From NCBI GenBank assembly GCA_016165875.1, contig JABBOT010000004.1, positions 10,268,889-10,332,888 of the forward strand: a stretch of 64,000 nt of DNA. The letters run 5' to 3'. The notes under the pieces were generated by a model that was not told where the DNA came from, searched no databases, and saw only the letters and a list, made by a program, of their open reading frames with translations. This document shows, piece by piece, positions 1 through 27,402 of the stretch; within the stretch, counting starts at the first letter, position 1, and every line of letters starts with the position of its first letter. Origin of the DNA: Acanthopleura granulata (taxonomy: Eukaryota > Mollusca > Polyplacophora > Chitonida > Chitonidae). Made by a program: the position numbers and the translations under genes.

Positions 1-281
1 TCACTGATATAATTTCGTCATTAATTGTTTCGGACTTTAATAAAACCGGTCACCGCTACATAAATGTCAGTGACAACAAAGCCACTAGGTACAAGGGTTA
101 CCCTTCAGGGTATGTCTCGTTGTTTATTGAGTTACTCGAATTTCTCACCTGTAATATCTATCTGATATTTATCAAGAGTGTGTAGGTATTCCGATGGGTA
201 CAAATTGTATATAACAAAAACAGTGAATGTATGTATGTTAGAAGTCCTTAGAACATAGACATGCCCAATGTGGTAGGGTTA

Positions 282-445
282 GTCCATGGCACTGGAGCAT
301 CATGCCAGACATGACACTTCACATAGTCACATTGTTCTGACATCGAGCCGACCAGTCCTGTTTTCTTACTCTAATCTCTCACTCCCGACCGACAAGCAAC
401 AAGTACCTTTTCAAAGCCTTTGGTGTGATCCAACCACCAGGCCAC
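282..445 (-). repeat. Degraded SINE fragment, Glu-tRNA-headed family
   Basis: Read on the plus strand this matches, with many substitutions, the minus-strand SINE at 42.8-43.2 kb. Shared blocks include 'gagccgaccagtcctgtt' (matching 'gggccgaccagtcctgtt'), 'cttactctaatctc' (matching 'cttgctctaacctc') and 'catgccagacatgacac' (matching 'taccaggcatgacac'). Only the body is clear; the head and tail are eroded. Open frames through it are a by-product of the repeat. Confidence 0.6.
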
Positions 446-465
446 CCAGACAGTTACAAAGACAG

Positions 466-622
466 TGAAAGATATATATCCGCTTTCGTTGGATCAGATG
501 TTACATCTTACGTGGACTTTTGCCTGTACCAAGACAACAATGGTTTTCTGTCAGGCAGACTTTACGACGAGAGGAATAGTTTCGATTTTGATATAAAGAA
601 TTATCTGCATTTAATTGGATAG
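466..622 (+). pseudogene. Retroelement-like ORF fragment
   Basis: A short plus-strand frame ending at a stop at 620-622 translates to a segment with the core GRLYDERNSFDFDIKNYLHL, preceded by a Tyr-Val-Asp and a loop QDNNGF. From memory this resembles a recurrent stretch of reverse-transcriptase-bearing ORFs in lophotrochozoan genomes, in which a L(Y)DKRDDF(D/N)F-I-NFPHL pattern follows a Y-L-D motif. The frame is only about 50 codons, stops where the family would continue, and has no flanking element, so it is a decayed fragment if real. No search could be run. Confidence 0.4.
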
Positions 623-847
623 CAATAAATAAATAAATAAATTTAACTGAAATAATTAGTAAATTATGTCAATATTTGAGTTTTTAGGAGGATTATTTTA
701 TTTACAATTCGATTTAGTTTTTTCTGTATCAAGTTTTGGGATTTACTTTGTAAATATAAGTACACCTGCCGATTATACTGGTGTTAGTTGTGTGAGGTTA
801 TTGTTTCTCTTATTGTCGAATAGTGAATATAAAAATAAAAGGCTAGA

Positions 848-1025
848 GCACAGAAAGTAAAACCAAAGCAGGTACCACAGTGTGATAGTTGGCAAAAGGT
901 CACACTTTACCAGTGAAATCTGGCTCTTGTCAGTTCATCTCAGTTGGGGTTTTATTCTAACTGCTCATGGAATAACAACTTACACTCCCCCTACCACCAT
1001 AGCTGTAGCAGAATTGGGTAAAAAT
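848..1025 (+). repeat. Unnamed interspersed repeat, copy 1
   Basis: Begins near 'agagcacagaaagtaaaacc' and includes 'cagtgtgatagttggcaaa', 'tgaaatctggctcttgtc' and 'aataacaacttacac'. The same order of blocks recurs 370 bp downstream and, inverted, near 50.9 and 58.3 kb. I see no tRNA-like head, coding capacity or clear terminal repeat. Confidence 0.65.
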
Positions 1026-1203
1026 TGCAGCGATGTTAATTGCAAATTAGTACCCACCGCTAGTCTAGATTTACTCTAGACTAAAATGTTGTGCTGTCAA
1101 CACATTTAATACATGTTAACAATAAGATGAAAACAATGCAAAAGAACCAGGTCACGAGGATGCTTAGTCCACCGGTAGAATTCCGGTTCATGCAGGATTA
1201 CAA

Positions 1204-1374
1204 TGTAAAGCACTAAAAAAGAGCTTAAAACCAGAGTATCGACGACAGTGTGATAGTTGGCAAATGGTGACACGTTGAGGTGAAATCCGAATCAATCTAT
1301 CTCAGTTAGGGTTTCATTCTAACTGTTCGCGTAAGTGTTTAAGAAATAACAACTCACCCCACCAGGTAGCACAA
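1204..1374 (+). repeat. Unnamed interspersed repeat, copy 2
   Basis: Direct repeat of the copy at about 0.85-1.02 kb: 'gacagtgtgatagttggcaa' is shared almost exactly, followed by 'gtgaaatccg', 'tctcagttagggtttcattc' and 'aataacaactcac'. It also shares 'cagagtatcgacgacagtgtg' style sequence with the inverse complement of the copy at 58.3 kb, so the family is dispersed and not only locally duplicated. Confidence 0.65.
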
Positions 1375-4300
1375 TGACCGAACCTCCAATTCACCGGATC
1401 TCCAAGCTGCCATTACTGATGACAAAACCTTTTCATTTCTATGTGTATCTTATACGTCATCATTATAGTCCCGCAGCCCAGATGGATTTGTCCATCATCG
1501 CGAGTACAAAATATCTGAACCTTGGTGTGGAAACCTATATTCGTATACCAGCAGTCAACCAAAATGGGCGTTCCGGGTCAATAATAAAAAGACCAGTTTC
1601 CAAAAACGACAAATAACACAAAACGCTAAAGAAAAAAGAAAATATATATAATATAAACAAGGACCTGTCTTAAGTTTTGTATCCTGTTCTACTTGGGTAG
1701 GGCACCGTCTAATAAACATAATCGAGTACAAACAAATCAATACTAAAATGTTCCGCACTACATGGTAATTAAGGAAAAGTGTTACCTAAGTATACTTTGT
1801 CCACTTAAAAAAGAGCTAATTAGCGCCCCCCAAATTAGACAGAATATGGTAACCAGTAAGTGGATCGCTCAAATACAAGTACTGTTTACACGAATCACAA
1901 ATCTTCAGTATAGTTGGGAGGGGACTAAATATTTTAGATTTTAATTTTTTTAGAAAAGGGTTGGGGGGGGGGCTCATTACTGCTCATATGTGATTGGTAT
2001 ATACATGAAAGTATAAAAATAGTAGCGCAAGCGGGCAGATATTTCTATCTTAAAAGATATATGTTAGAAGAGTTGTCAGTATTACATAGGTATTTAAATC
2101 ACACAGAGAGCACGTTAGAAACTACCGGAAAAGAGATAAGTGGGCAACGGAGCGTCACTGATTCTTTCAAGCGGCTTTGATCGCAGATGATAACAGATGT
2201 GGAACATTTTCTTTAATTTGTGAAAAACTTTTATTACAAAAATCTCTACTTAGGATCACTTTGTCATCCCAGAGTTTTTCACTAAAATTTTTAATGATAT
2301 TCTGTATTCTTTTTTAGCGCTAGTAAGGAATGTTAGATCGTTTGAAAACTTTTAACTCTTTCCTTATGAGGAAACTAGGGTACACTGCTGGATTTTATAT
2401 AGAACCATGTAAAGGGCAAGTAAAACTATCCAAGACAGTACAACATCGAAAACTAAGAGGTCTCCTTAATTCATCATAATAAGATACAGAAATAACTTCA
2501 TTTGACCACAAGTTAATGGTACTATATCGGGTAAATTTAAAGAAAAAGTTGTTTAAAAAGTGTTCGTTGAACACAAATATAGTCCCAAGTCTCATGTAAA
2601 GGTCAGTTTAGAATTCAGGCTACAAAAATAGCAAATTGATATTGTTTCCTATGTTTACCTTAAAAGATTCGTGAAAACAATAAGTTGCTAAGCCTTAAGA
2701 GTTCGTATTAAAATTATTTTCTTGAATAAAACACATTGAACAGTTATATATAACCAGACTTTAAGGTTCTTTCAGCAATCCTTATGTCTATTTTAAGATG
2801 AGTATGTAGTTCAGTCGGTCAGCTTGTTCTGGGATTTTGCAATACCACGTGAATTTCCTTTCATATTTAAACTATTATCACCACGCAAGGGTCGATAAAA
2901 TTTCGATAATCTATCATACCAATATACAATCAGGGGCTTTGGATTATTAATATAATTATTATTATTGATCATTCACCCAGAAAGGGTGACAAAAGCATTG
3001 TCTACTTTCTTTTGTCTTCTGTATGTAATCTGACTGCATGTATCAGCAACTGCATGGCCAGTTGGTTCTAACATTCCTTAATTATCACGCTACCCACAAA
3101 CGTTATGTTTTCACTTAACACTTCAAAGTTATTATTATTAAATCATGTAATTATACACCACACGTAAAACATTAGATAACTTTTGTAACAAAGAATTTAA
3201 TATCCTTATCTACTCTCACTCTTAACCGTGTTTTCTGTCGAGTGAATATTTTGAAGACAGAGGTAATCCTTTGTTTTTCAGACACTTAAGATATCACCAA
3301 TCGGTTTTTCCACAGCGAAAGAAGGTGGGGCGATAAGGCAGGGATTTGGCCCACAGCCGATGTCTTAAATTGGTTCAAATAAAATGTTTGAAAACATATA
3401 ATATATGAATATATATGTGTTTACACATATTTTTGCTTCGTTATGTATGATACAACCAAATGAAAATGCCCCAATGTTCAATACATTCAATCTGACGAAA
3501 TGATATATAATAAAAATATATGCTGACTGAGGTATACACATGTATAAAATGGATACACCATTTCCCTTGATCGAATATCGATCGATCAACTGAACAGTCG
3601 CAGAAGACATGTTTTAATATTCAAAAGACATAAAACACACAGCCACCAAATAAACAGCAAGGAGCAATAATTACAGTACCCAGTATTGTCAGGGGTATCT
3701 GAAAAAGGAAGACATTTAATTATGGACACCTTGCACGGTATTTACATAATGGAACAATAATTGGTAATTTACAAATGTTTTCACAACATATATAGGTAAT
3801 GACTCGATGAAAATAACAAAACTCGTCGTTGTAACTGATCAGTTGCGATAACATAAAGTGATAGTCTAACAGTCAATGTACACATCTTTAATTCACACAA
3901 CGGGACAATATGGGCGTGTATTTGTACCCTTGAAATATATAGAATGTTTTAAATTGCTTAATGTGAAAACGGCCGAATGTAAGATCCCACGTGTGCATGC
4001 ACCGCTACCTGTCCCAAACCATGACACGTTATCACAAACTATAATTAAGTTATTACTTTATCAAGTCTCTGAAGCGAAACTGCGAGAAAGTGAATGAAAC
4101 CGATGTGCTGAATATGCTTAAGTGCTGCTCAGCCGAACTCGAGCATATGTAATCCCAGATCCTAACAACGACCACTCCACATTATCAGTATGAGCTTATA
4201 ACTAAGTAATGTGTGGCTTGTCAACCTAGCGAAGCGACCAGGCTGCAAACCAAAATCAATGAAGGTCGGTACAATTTATTCTGTTGCCTAGTTACGTATC

Positions 4301-4407
4301 CATCCGGTGGCCTGGCTGCCAGGGAGACGCATGCGTATGGAGCTAAGCAGTCGATGGAAGACGACAGTGCTGTCATATATAGGCCACATACATCAACATA
4401 TGAGTGT

Positions 4408-4424
4408 GGAGAGAGAGAGAGAGA
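4408..4424. repeat. (GA)n microsatellite
   Basis: A short uninterrupted run of GA dinucleotides. No associated gene was recognised. Confidence 0.85.
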
Positions 4425-5663
4425 ACGTCGCGTTGTACAGGCAATAGGTGACATAACAGACACTGCTCCGGCTTATTTCTCAGTGTATACAGTGTGTTCA
4501 GCAGACGGGCACCAATGCTACATAGGTTAAGTTGGCTGCAGCACCCTGTAGAATGTGTAAGTGTAACGGTATTTACGTCTCCATATTGTGATAACGTGTG
4601 GGAATGCTGGTTTACCAGACACCCCTTCCATAATATGTTATTAAACACCCATGTACTTATGATTTGTTGTGTTTGTCAGCTACGTCATACAGTGCAGATG
4701 TAATACTGGAACTGGTCGGATACCAGTATAAGCTAGATCACAGACAAAGCTACACGGAGTGGATGAGCTCTGCACTCGGTGTACATGCATGTTATGAAAG
4801 GGTCAGCACGCTCTGATAGGTTAGTGCGTTATGAATAGCCTATTCTCATCACTGTTCTATGTTATATGTTATAGGATTGGTGACAATGTGTCATGAAGTT
4901 AAAACTCATGAGTGTACACACACAGTACTGGTAGTGGGCAGACCACACTAGGTGTGTTGTATCCGTAAGATACATTTACGCAGAGGTCTGTTACACACGA
5001 TTCACATTCTTGCTGACATGTTTAAATAAGTATATACGCAGAAGAGCGTAACGTGCGTGTATAATTCGGCGACTGGTCTCCGGACAACAAATGTACGCCT
5101 ATACTGTGCATACTTATCCTGGACCCTCCGCTGGTACATACCCTGGGGCTGTGTCGTGTTGGCAACCGCGAATCATTGGTAAGCGACAGGTGATAACCAG
5201 AATGCTGCTCAGGTGGCATTTGGCGCATTCGATAGTAGGAATGCCAATTAACATATCGAATTATGAGGTTGCATTTGCGATCAATCCACAAACTTGCCAT
5301 ATATACATTCAACTTTATATAATAAGGGTAGTCCACCAAAGCATATGTAATGGCTCAGATTTAGGAGAGATTTCTGATTTGCCCCATCTGTATGCACACC
5401 TACATCGCATACATTTGACAATTACAAAGCTTCATCATTATTTCTTGTATTAATGTCCAGGTTCAGTAAAGCGTGACGAGAGCTTGTGAGACAAGTGATC
5501 CTTCCCGGCAGAGAAGGCAGACTAGCCTGCGGGTAAAAGCACATGTCGTCTATGATGCAAGGCCGTCCATCCCCTGGCCACGAAACCTTGGCTAGACGTT
5601 GTACCACAAAGTTACTTCATCTCGGAGCCGACGGTCCCAGGTGAGATTCAAAACAGCCTAGTA

Positions 5664-5936
5664 AGTTTTTTATTTATTTATTTGACTGGTGTTTTACGCG
5701 GTACTCAAGAATATTTCACTTATACGACGATGACCAGCATTATGGTGGGAGGAAACCGGACAGAGCCCGGCGGAAACTCACGACCATCCGCAGGTGGCTG
5801 TCAGACCTTCCCACGTAGGGCTGGAGAGTAAGCCAGCATTAGCTGGACTTGAACTCACAGCGACCGCATCGAAGGGAGGCCTCTAGGTTTTTGCGCTGCG
5901 CTAGCGCGCTAATGGACTGATCCACGGAGGCCCCCC
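5664..5936 (-). repeat. Complete tRNA-headed SINE (minus strand)
   Basis: On the plus strand it starts with the (TTTA)n tail, then 'ggtgttttacgcggtactca', 'gaatatttcacttatacgac', 'ccagcattatggtgggagga' and a proline/glycine-rich-looking GC block. It ends at 5.86-5.94 kb with the complement of a tRNA-like head ('ctgatccacggaggcc'). The same order is seen in the plus-strand copy at 57.63 kb. This is the longest, best-preserved member on the minus strand. Confidence 0.85.
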
Positions 5937-7447
5937 AATAATAACGATACACGTAACAAAGTACACAAAATGGTCTTGCAAATGATTCAACGCCATGATG
6001 AACAATTATATATTCACTTACACGAAAGGCGGAGGAAACCGGAGTGCCAAGGGCAAACAACCGACCTGTGGTAAGTCAATATATCTCGCCTCCATATTCA
6101 GGTGGAAGACTCGCGGTCTTTACAACAAAAGATAAACATGCAAACGCATATTAATGATCCCAAGAGCGGATGCGGCAAACCACTCATTTTGTCAAAGATC
6201 CCTGTATGAACACTTAGAGCTGGCGAATCTACAAATTCCTTGTCCAAAGAAGAGATTGAGCTTGCAACTTGCATGCCCCGTGGTATTAGTATTGCTAATG
6301 ATGATATATTTACGCCAGACTTATGCCTACAACCTTATGCACGGCACTTCAAACCTTAGGTCAACCTAAACTTGTTTATCTGTATGTTAATTTAAAAAAA
6401 TTGTCTTAATCTTAACCAAAACACCTCGTATTCTTGCAATACAATAATAACTATCGCCCGGTTTTCGGAATATTGGATGTTTTATATATGTGTCCATGCA
6501 GTTAGCGGTATCGAATTTTCCAGTCTTATACACTCTGTATATTAAAACTGAAATTGTATAATATGGCCTAAAACAAGATGCGACGTCACGATGCGCATGA
6601 GGAAAGTTGGTGGAAATTATAATTCCAGTATCCTAGCTGTTGAGTTGTAAATACGTTTCAAGACTGATTCGATCGATAGTTTTGCACCAAAACTGCATGG
6701 TCATTTGTATATGATCACCTTGACCAGCGTCAAATCATCATTTCGCTCTGACGGACTCGTTCTGGCTACAATAAATGCATATCATTTAGGGTGCGCTAAT
6801 CACCCGATTTCATCGACCGATGGAGATTTCAATGTTCATCTTTTTATGGTTGAATTTTCAACATGAATAGGGGAGTTTGGAGATCGGCGTGTAGGAATAT
6901 AGTGACGTATACCGATAGCGTACGATAAGTAGGCCTTCCAGGTACTAGCTGTCGATTGTTGATTTCAGTGGATTTAGACTTCGATTAGATATTAACGTCA
7001 TTAGATTTGAAACGATGCGCAGAATGTAAATTTTAATAATCCCATAGTTTAATTGAGTTTTACCTCTGTATGTACAATGTTCTATAACATTAACCTTGCA
7101 GTCACCAATGGGCATCATCATGGTAAAATTAAACATACGTATATGGGCCTACCATATATCTCATCGTAAACATGTATAGGGTAGCTAGCTGTCTGCCTAT
7201 AGTCTACATCGTTGATGCAACTGAAGTTTGACATGTCAGATTGACTATCGGAACCATGAATAATGTCCGAGCCGACAGTTAATTCTCAATATTGCCTACG
7301 TAATTGTCTGCATGTAAAGCACCGGAGGCATCGCCTATGTGCTTGTAACAGGCCGATCTAATTTAAAGGGAGTCATAGGCCGGGATTCATTCGATTCAAC
7401 AATGTATTAGCTTAATTCAGAGTCACGATAAGCTAGGTTAACCCCTT

Positions 7448-7461
7448 CCCCCCCCCCCCCC
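7448..7461. repeat. Poly-C tract
   Basis: A run of 14 C residues, followed by 'acaaaaag'. It is a homopolymer with no other visible meaning. Confidence 0.9.
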
Positions 7462-7816
7462 ACAAAAAGTTTCCTTGCAATTCATTGCTAAATACTTAGA
7501 CAGACTTTATTGTAAGTTGTGTAAGGCTTTGGGTGATCAGTGTACAGGCACCTAGAAATGCCTAGGCCTATGATCCAAAATTATGTCTCAACCGGACACC
7601 GCCGATTTTTTATTACCGTCCATGCTCTGTTAAATGTGAATTAATGTCTTACACCTATTTGTGCGAAATTGTTACGTGAAAATAGCTCTCGGCTAAACTC
7701 ACATATTTGCCTTCAAGCGACAAAAAGATATATGTACATACAGATACGGGTGCGGCTACGCAGAGAATCGTTAGAGTAAAAATATGTTGTTTTCTCCTTA
7801 GCAAAATACGACGTGG

Positions 7817-7824
7817 TGACGTCA
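7817..7824 (+). promoter_or_regulatory. CRE palindrome (TGACGTCA) upstream of IMPDH
   Basis: A perfect 8-bp cAMP-response-element palindrome lies 92 bp before the IMPDH start codon and is directly preceded by a half-site-like ACGTGG. CREB/ATF-type bZIP factors bind this sequence. As I recall, the human IMPDH2 promoter also relies on CRE motifs. No TATA box is evident. Functional use here is inferred. Confidence 0.5.
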
Positions 7825-7839
7825 TTCATCCTTGACCGT

Positions 7840-7911
7840 ATGCCCTCGCGGGAAAGCGTGGCGTTCGGTGTCGGTGGGTCGACTTATTTTGTTATTATTC
7901 GTGTCTCTTAA
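7840..7911 (+). promoter_or_regulatory. Upstream ORF in the IMPDH leader
   Basis: An ATG at 7840 opens a 23-codon frame that stops with TAA at 7909-7911, only 4 nt before the IMPDH ATG. If the leader is transcribed unspliced, ribosomes would have to reinitiate or leak past it. However, the sequence just before the IMPDH ATG (T-rich, then 'ctcttaacag') also looks like a 3' splice site, in which case this uORF would be intronic. Confidence 0.4.
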
Positions 7912-7915
7912 CAGC

Positions 7916-22475
<14,560 letters not shown>

Positions 22476-24245
22476 CAACGAACAAAGACAACACTTCAGG
22501 TTGATGTGAAGCAGAATAGCCTGTAAACATACAATCCAGTTTAAGTTATTTAGGCAGCCATTCCACACTATGGAAAGTCCTGCTAGTGTTGACAATGCAG
22601 AGTGAAGGAGGGAGGTGTCTGTATGGGGCTCAAATTGAACAATCAGGGACATAAATAGGGAACAGATTAACTGATCACATTGTGTAATATTTAGAGGGTC
22701 AGCTGTGAAAAAAATTATGCCTATCTGATAGACTCTACGTTTTTATCTGTCTACTGTTGTGTTATTTTATATGCAAGTTCTACATTATTTTCGTCAGACC
22801 TGGCAAACAGCCAACCCTCCCTTCCCCACTTCTGCCCTGAAAGATGAAGTAAGTTTTTATTTGCAGTACTTCCCTCCCCATTTCTCCTATCCATGGTTAG
22901 AGGTTATGACAATGTCCTTCTATTCTTTCTAGTCAACAGTGGTTATGAAGTGGAAAGGAATTTTTTTAGATGTACCTGAGATGAACAAAATTTACTTGTT
23001 CATCAATTTGATATTATGGCAATGTAGAGATAACAAGGAGTGCCTTTATGTTGGATTGCAATTTACAGCAGCCAGTTGAGCAGTCATTGGAATTCATCAC
23101 TTAATTTGGTGATAGCAGACTAAAACTAAGTTCTTATAAAACCCATACAGTCAGATGAGATGTCCTTGTGAGAAATCTGTCTGCTACAAGAAAACTGGCC
23201 TGAGTTGTGGCGATGCCAGGGTAGATATTTACACCACGCCACCATTCTCTACATGCATCAGGTAGTGATCACACTGAATGCACATAGTTACACTGGACAC
23301 AGCAGAGAACATCAGTCTATATCATAATTCCTCAACATAAAGAAGAGCAACTTCCAATGCAATATATGCACATTTTTAATTTGACAAAAGTACATAGGTT
23401 GGATTGGCTGGTTTCAGGGCTTCACAAAAAGTATAATTTCATCTGTCAACACAGAGTAATGGCTTCAGTACATGCTTAAATAAAAGCAGTTCAAACATGG
23501 TAAAAGGTTGAAGAATTACAGTATCCTGTGGCACACAATATGCATACAACTACTGATTGAGTATTTTCCATCAGGGCTGTGGTGCATGGCCTATGTGTAG
23601 TGAAGGTTACGTAATAACGGCTTCTTAAAACACAACCTGTATGTTGCGTTTATTGGATTTTTGGCCATCCATTCTTCTTCCCATCAGTTGTGGGTTTTGG
23701 CCAGCTGCTTAAATGGATCCAACTGATACACTTTTAACAAGTTGTACAATGTATATTTTTCTTGTACATAACCATGTTATTGCCACTTGTCTTGTTTTTC
23801 GTTGTTTCAATTCATTTCCTTTATTGTTATATGTGGTGCAAATGTTGATTACAGGCAGGATATTTTTTCACGTGTTGAATTGCTCTCATGATATAGTCAA
23901 GACCTCAGCTGTTTGCCCTCACCACTGTTGAAACTGAAAAAAATATGATGAACTCATCATGCTCTTTATTTGTGCGCGTAAGTACAGAAGTGTTAGTTTT
24001 GTGTATGTTCCAAACTAAGGGACAAAGATTTGGTTTCAAATCTTGTGATAAGATCACAATTTGTGTACTAAGAGCTCCACATCCCACACTTTTGTCTTGT
24101 ACAAAAATTGTAACTATTGCTAAGCATTGCATTTTACTGCGCAAGAATACATATCACTTGAATGTAGAGTTACTGACCTTATGATATGGGAATTAAAATG
24201 ACTGTATACAATAAATAAAACTTGTGCATATGAATGCCATGATTT
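22476..24245 (+). other. IMPDH 3' UTR
   Basis: The stretch after the IMPDH stop shows no ORF of note. A possible early polyadenylation signal AATAAA lies at 23479-23484, and the more convincing double signal lies at 24210-24219. Which is used cannot be decided from sequence. Confidence 0.6.
24210..24219 (+). terminator. IMPDH polyadenylation signal (double AATAAA)
   Basis: Overlapping AATAAA hexamers at 24210-24215 and 24214-24219 are followed 20-35 bp later by a T/GT-rich stretch (tgattttgtttctttgtg). This is the layout expected for cleavage near 24235 and would give a 3' UTR of about 1.75 kb. Confidence 0.65.
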
Positions 24246-25795
24246 TGTTTCTTTGTGAATCTAAAAGCACTAAAGGGTAAAAATTCATACAAGTTGTCAG
24301 GCCTTTATTGACTTGTGGAAGAAAGCGTGGAAGAGAAAAAATTGGTTAAATACCTAATGACGTGTGCAGTTGATGGAACTGTAAATTTTTGAAGGGACAA
24401 CAATCTCTGCGCTTGTGGACTTGGGTATTTTAATGAGAGCAGTAAAGTTTATACACTAGTTTTACAGGTAACCACTGGCTCATTGTCCATCCTTCTTCAA
24501 TAGCCTAACTTTCCAGCTGGAATGTTCGATATACACTATCTATGGCGGTGGCGGTCTACCTGTGAAGAAGATAAAAGGCTAAAAACTAAAGTGCAGTAAA
24601 GAAGAACCGGTTGATGTGTATTGTATCTGTGTAATTGTATGCTTGTGCACCTATGTTCAACTGTATTCTGGCCAGTGTGCACTAGAAGCCTAGGCCAGAA
24701 GGAACATTTTTCTACTAAAAGAAACGTACAACGGTCTAGCTGTTCGCGGCCGTCACAAAACTGTTTTCAGGACATTATCACACAAATTATCGTATTGAAT
24801 CGAAACTTGGTGGGTCCTACATGGCTTCATCATGGTGCATAGCATGGCGTAGCGTAGTGGAAAAGCCATGTGATTACTTGGCTTCATTTGGTGCCCCCTT
24901 TGTCCATTTTCGACAAATATTTATCCACTTCGTCACCTTTCCGACCTTTTTTTAAATTTTAAATTGAAACTTTGGGCATGGGGTTTCCCGATACAAGCTG
25001 GAGTTTTTGACCGTTTCATTTTTTTACAAAATTATGGTCATATTTGTTCTGTTGTGGACTTGGATATAGTCGCAAGTAATAATCTGACTGCGTAAATCAG
25101 TAACTTAGGCTAAGTGTGGGCCATAATAACTTAGCAATACTTACAGAATGATTGGTTCAATAGTTGCATGCATTATGAACGTGCTGTGAAGAAGTAATCT
25201 ATTAGCCGTTCTCATTAACTTGACAAATACATTTACAACTTACACATAGATTTATCTTCTATACCCAGCGATGTAGTGAAATAAGGCATGTGAGGTATTA
25301 ATCATTGCATGAGTACGTGGATACAGAGAGGACGTTCAACTTTCGTTCATTTCCGCGGTTCCTTGTTACCACATTGCCAATTTCCTCCTATATACTATAG
25401 AAATAGGTGTAGGACTTCGTGTCTGGGATACAGTAGTTTTGTTTGTGTAGTGTAAGTTTTATCAAACTTATAGAGGCTACAGCATGTCGTGTGTAACATC
25501 TTTCCATTTCTATCACTGCCATGGTAACCAGATTGGGACTATATACCCTATATCTACTACATAAATATGAATATATTTGTTCGGACATATTTTAGATTAT
25601 ACCCGAACTCTTGTTCTCCTATGTCTCAAAGTCTTTTAACGTTTGACTTCCACGTCCAGCTGCTTTTTCCATCCAGTGTTTCATGCCGAGTTTAATGATA
25701 TCCAACATGACTTTGTGTATGAATATGACATATTTCAGCAGATGGTTGACACATTCTCCGGTCACACCGTCACAGTCGACTATTTTTCATATTTC

Positions 25796-25814
25796 AAAAA
25801 AAAAAAAAAAAAAA
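25796..25814. repeat. Poly-A tract
   Basis: A run of 19 A residues. I see no SINE or processed pseudogene body immediately 5' of it that would explain it. Confidence 0.9.
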
Positions 25815-27296
25815 TGGTACGTTTGTCTCTCCGTTTACGTCACCATTTTCGTGACAGTTTCTTCCATTACGAGCTGTATCTCAGACATAGCTTTTCGTAT
25901 TAACTTTGAAACTAGTTTTCAACAGATAGATTACACATTGCCATTGGGCAGTGTTAAGATTATCTACTTCTGCAGTCTCATAGTCCACCGTATCTCATTT
26001 TTCTGCGACTTGATATATGGGTTCATTTATGTCCTTTCACGAGAGAGCCGTACGTGGTCTCTTATACTTGTATAGTGATCGGTGTTCACTTCATCGCTTG
26101 CTTTCGTTACGCTACGCAAGCAGTGTTTGCGAAGTTATCGCAGCGCTTCATCCACAGATCCGGAAAACGACATTCAGAGTGTGCTAAATATATCTACCAA
26201 ACAGAAGATACTATAGCGGCCTGGTTATGATATCTCCATTCTGCGCCGATAAGTGGCTATAATTTTGTCGTGGTACGCTCGGACTGTTACCACAATAACA
26301 AACACCGCAACCAAACAATGCAGTCCTGGTAATTGTAATGGCTAAATCGATTTGTTGCGTCCTCCATCCTGAAGATTTATGAATCCGTTTGCGCCATGGT
26401 ATAATCAGGAATCTGGAAAGCAGATGGCATTCCATGTACTTGTGGATGTGGATGCTTATATTGATGGTGTTTCCCTGTCAGTGACATTGCTGACCAGGGA
26501 CGCCGGGGTGACCCGAAGATGCTATACCATATCTGCCTGAGTGTTTAGCAGTGTGCCTCGTTAGCCCATTATCCTTGCCAAATGAATCGTTATGGATCCC
26601 TCATTGCCTTTCATAAAACTGAGGCTGAAAAAGTTATCGATAAATTGAAAAACTGATGCAACCTCCCCCAAAACTATAGTGAACAGGCGTCACAGGCGGG
26701 GAAGGAACAAACCAGCCTGATTATAAAGTCGATTAAAACTCAATTCCCATCATAGACTAGACAACCACAGCAGCAAATCACAGTCGCATTTTAATTCTAA
26801 TAATTACTCAAGGATTTTTCAATTATGTTATGTAGGTCAGCTTTAACATCGCTGTTAAAGGTGAGACCTCAATTCGTATTCGATCCCAGTGTTTGATTTG
26901 CCATGAATCGACGACCCTTCAGCCTTACCTATTTCGGCCGTTGCGTTTAATATAAATCGAGCAGCGTCTGCCTATGTATTAGGTATTGATACTTCTCGCG
27001 ATTATGATAGTTCTGTCCATATAGCTGGGGCTGTAGAAGACGAAACATCGGCGAATGGATTCAAAACGGTATATGACATAACTTCTCATAGGCTATTGCC
27101 AAAAGAATAGATATTTTACATTGTGATCTTTATAAAATCAAACAATGCTTATACATGCATTACGGTTAAGTTTGTATCGTAAATTTAAAATTCTACACCA
27201 GATCATACAGAAGTGTACACTAGATGGTGAACTTACTCTGTCTACCTGTCTACGTACATCTTCAAAGTTGCCTTACCGAAGAAGGAAGTTTGAACT

Positions 27297-27402
27297 TCAA
27301 GTGAATGATAACGGTTTCCTCCCACCATAATGTTGGCTGCCGCTGTATAAGCGAAATATTCTTGTGCACTACATTAAACATCAAATAAATAAATAAAATG
27401 AA
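27297..27402 (+). repeat. SINE 3' fragment
   Basis: 'ggtttcctcccaccataatg', 'ctgccgctgtataagcgaaa', 'tattcttgtgcactacatta' and an (AAAT)n tail match the 3' part of the tRNA-headed SINE family. The head is missing. Confidence 0.75.

Larger units (their letters stand above)
1..7839. other. Gene-poor 5' flank
   Basis: No intact gene is recognisable here. Open frames on both strands are under 110 codons and lack splice context or family resemblance. The stretch does hold a short retroelement-like coding fragment near 0.46-0.62 kb, two direct copies of an interspersed repeat (0.85-1.37 kb), a degraded SINE at 0.28-0.44 kb, a complete minus-strand SINE at 5.66-5.94 kb, a short (GA)n run at 4.41 kb and a C-rich run at 7.45 kb. 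The last few hundred bases should contain the IMPDH promoter. Confidence 0.7.

Noticed and set aside
4213..4648. Overlapping 80-105-codon frames on both strands
   Set aside because: Frames on both strands cross a (GA)n run, with no splice context, no recognisable motif and no family resemblance. Most likely chance.
5855..5936. tRNA-like sequence (minus strand)
   Set aside because: It is the head of a complete SINE and lacks a clean cloverleaf; not called as a tRNA gene. The same applies to the heads near 43.19, 52.60 and 57.63 kb.
7832..7915. In-frame extension of IMPDH upstream of its ATG, with a hydrophobic stretch that could look like a signal peptide
   Set aside because: The frame is open back to a TGA at 7817, but it contains no ATG; the only way in is a TTG. 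The ATG at 7916 has a good context and matches the known family N-terminus exactly.
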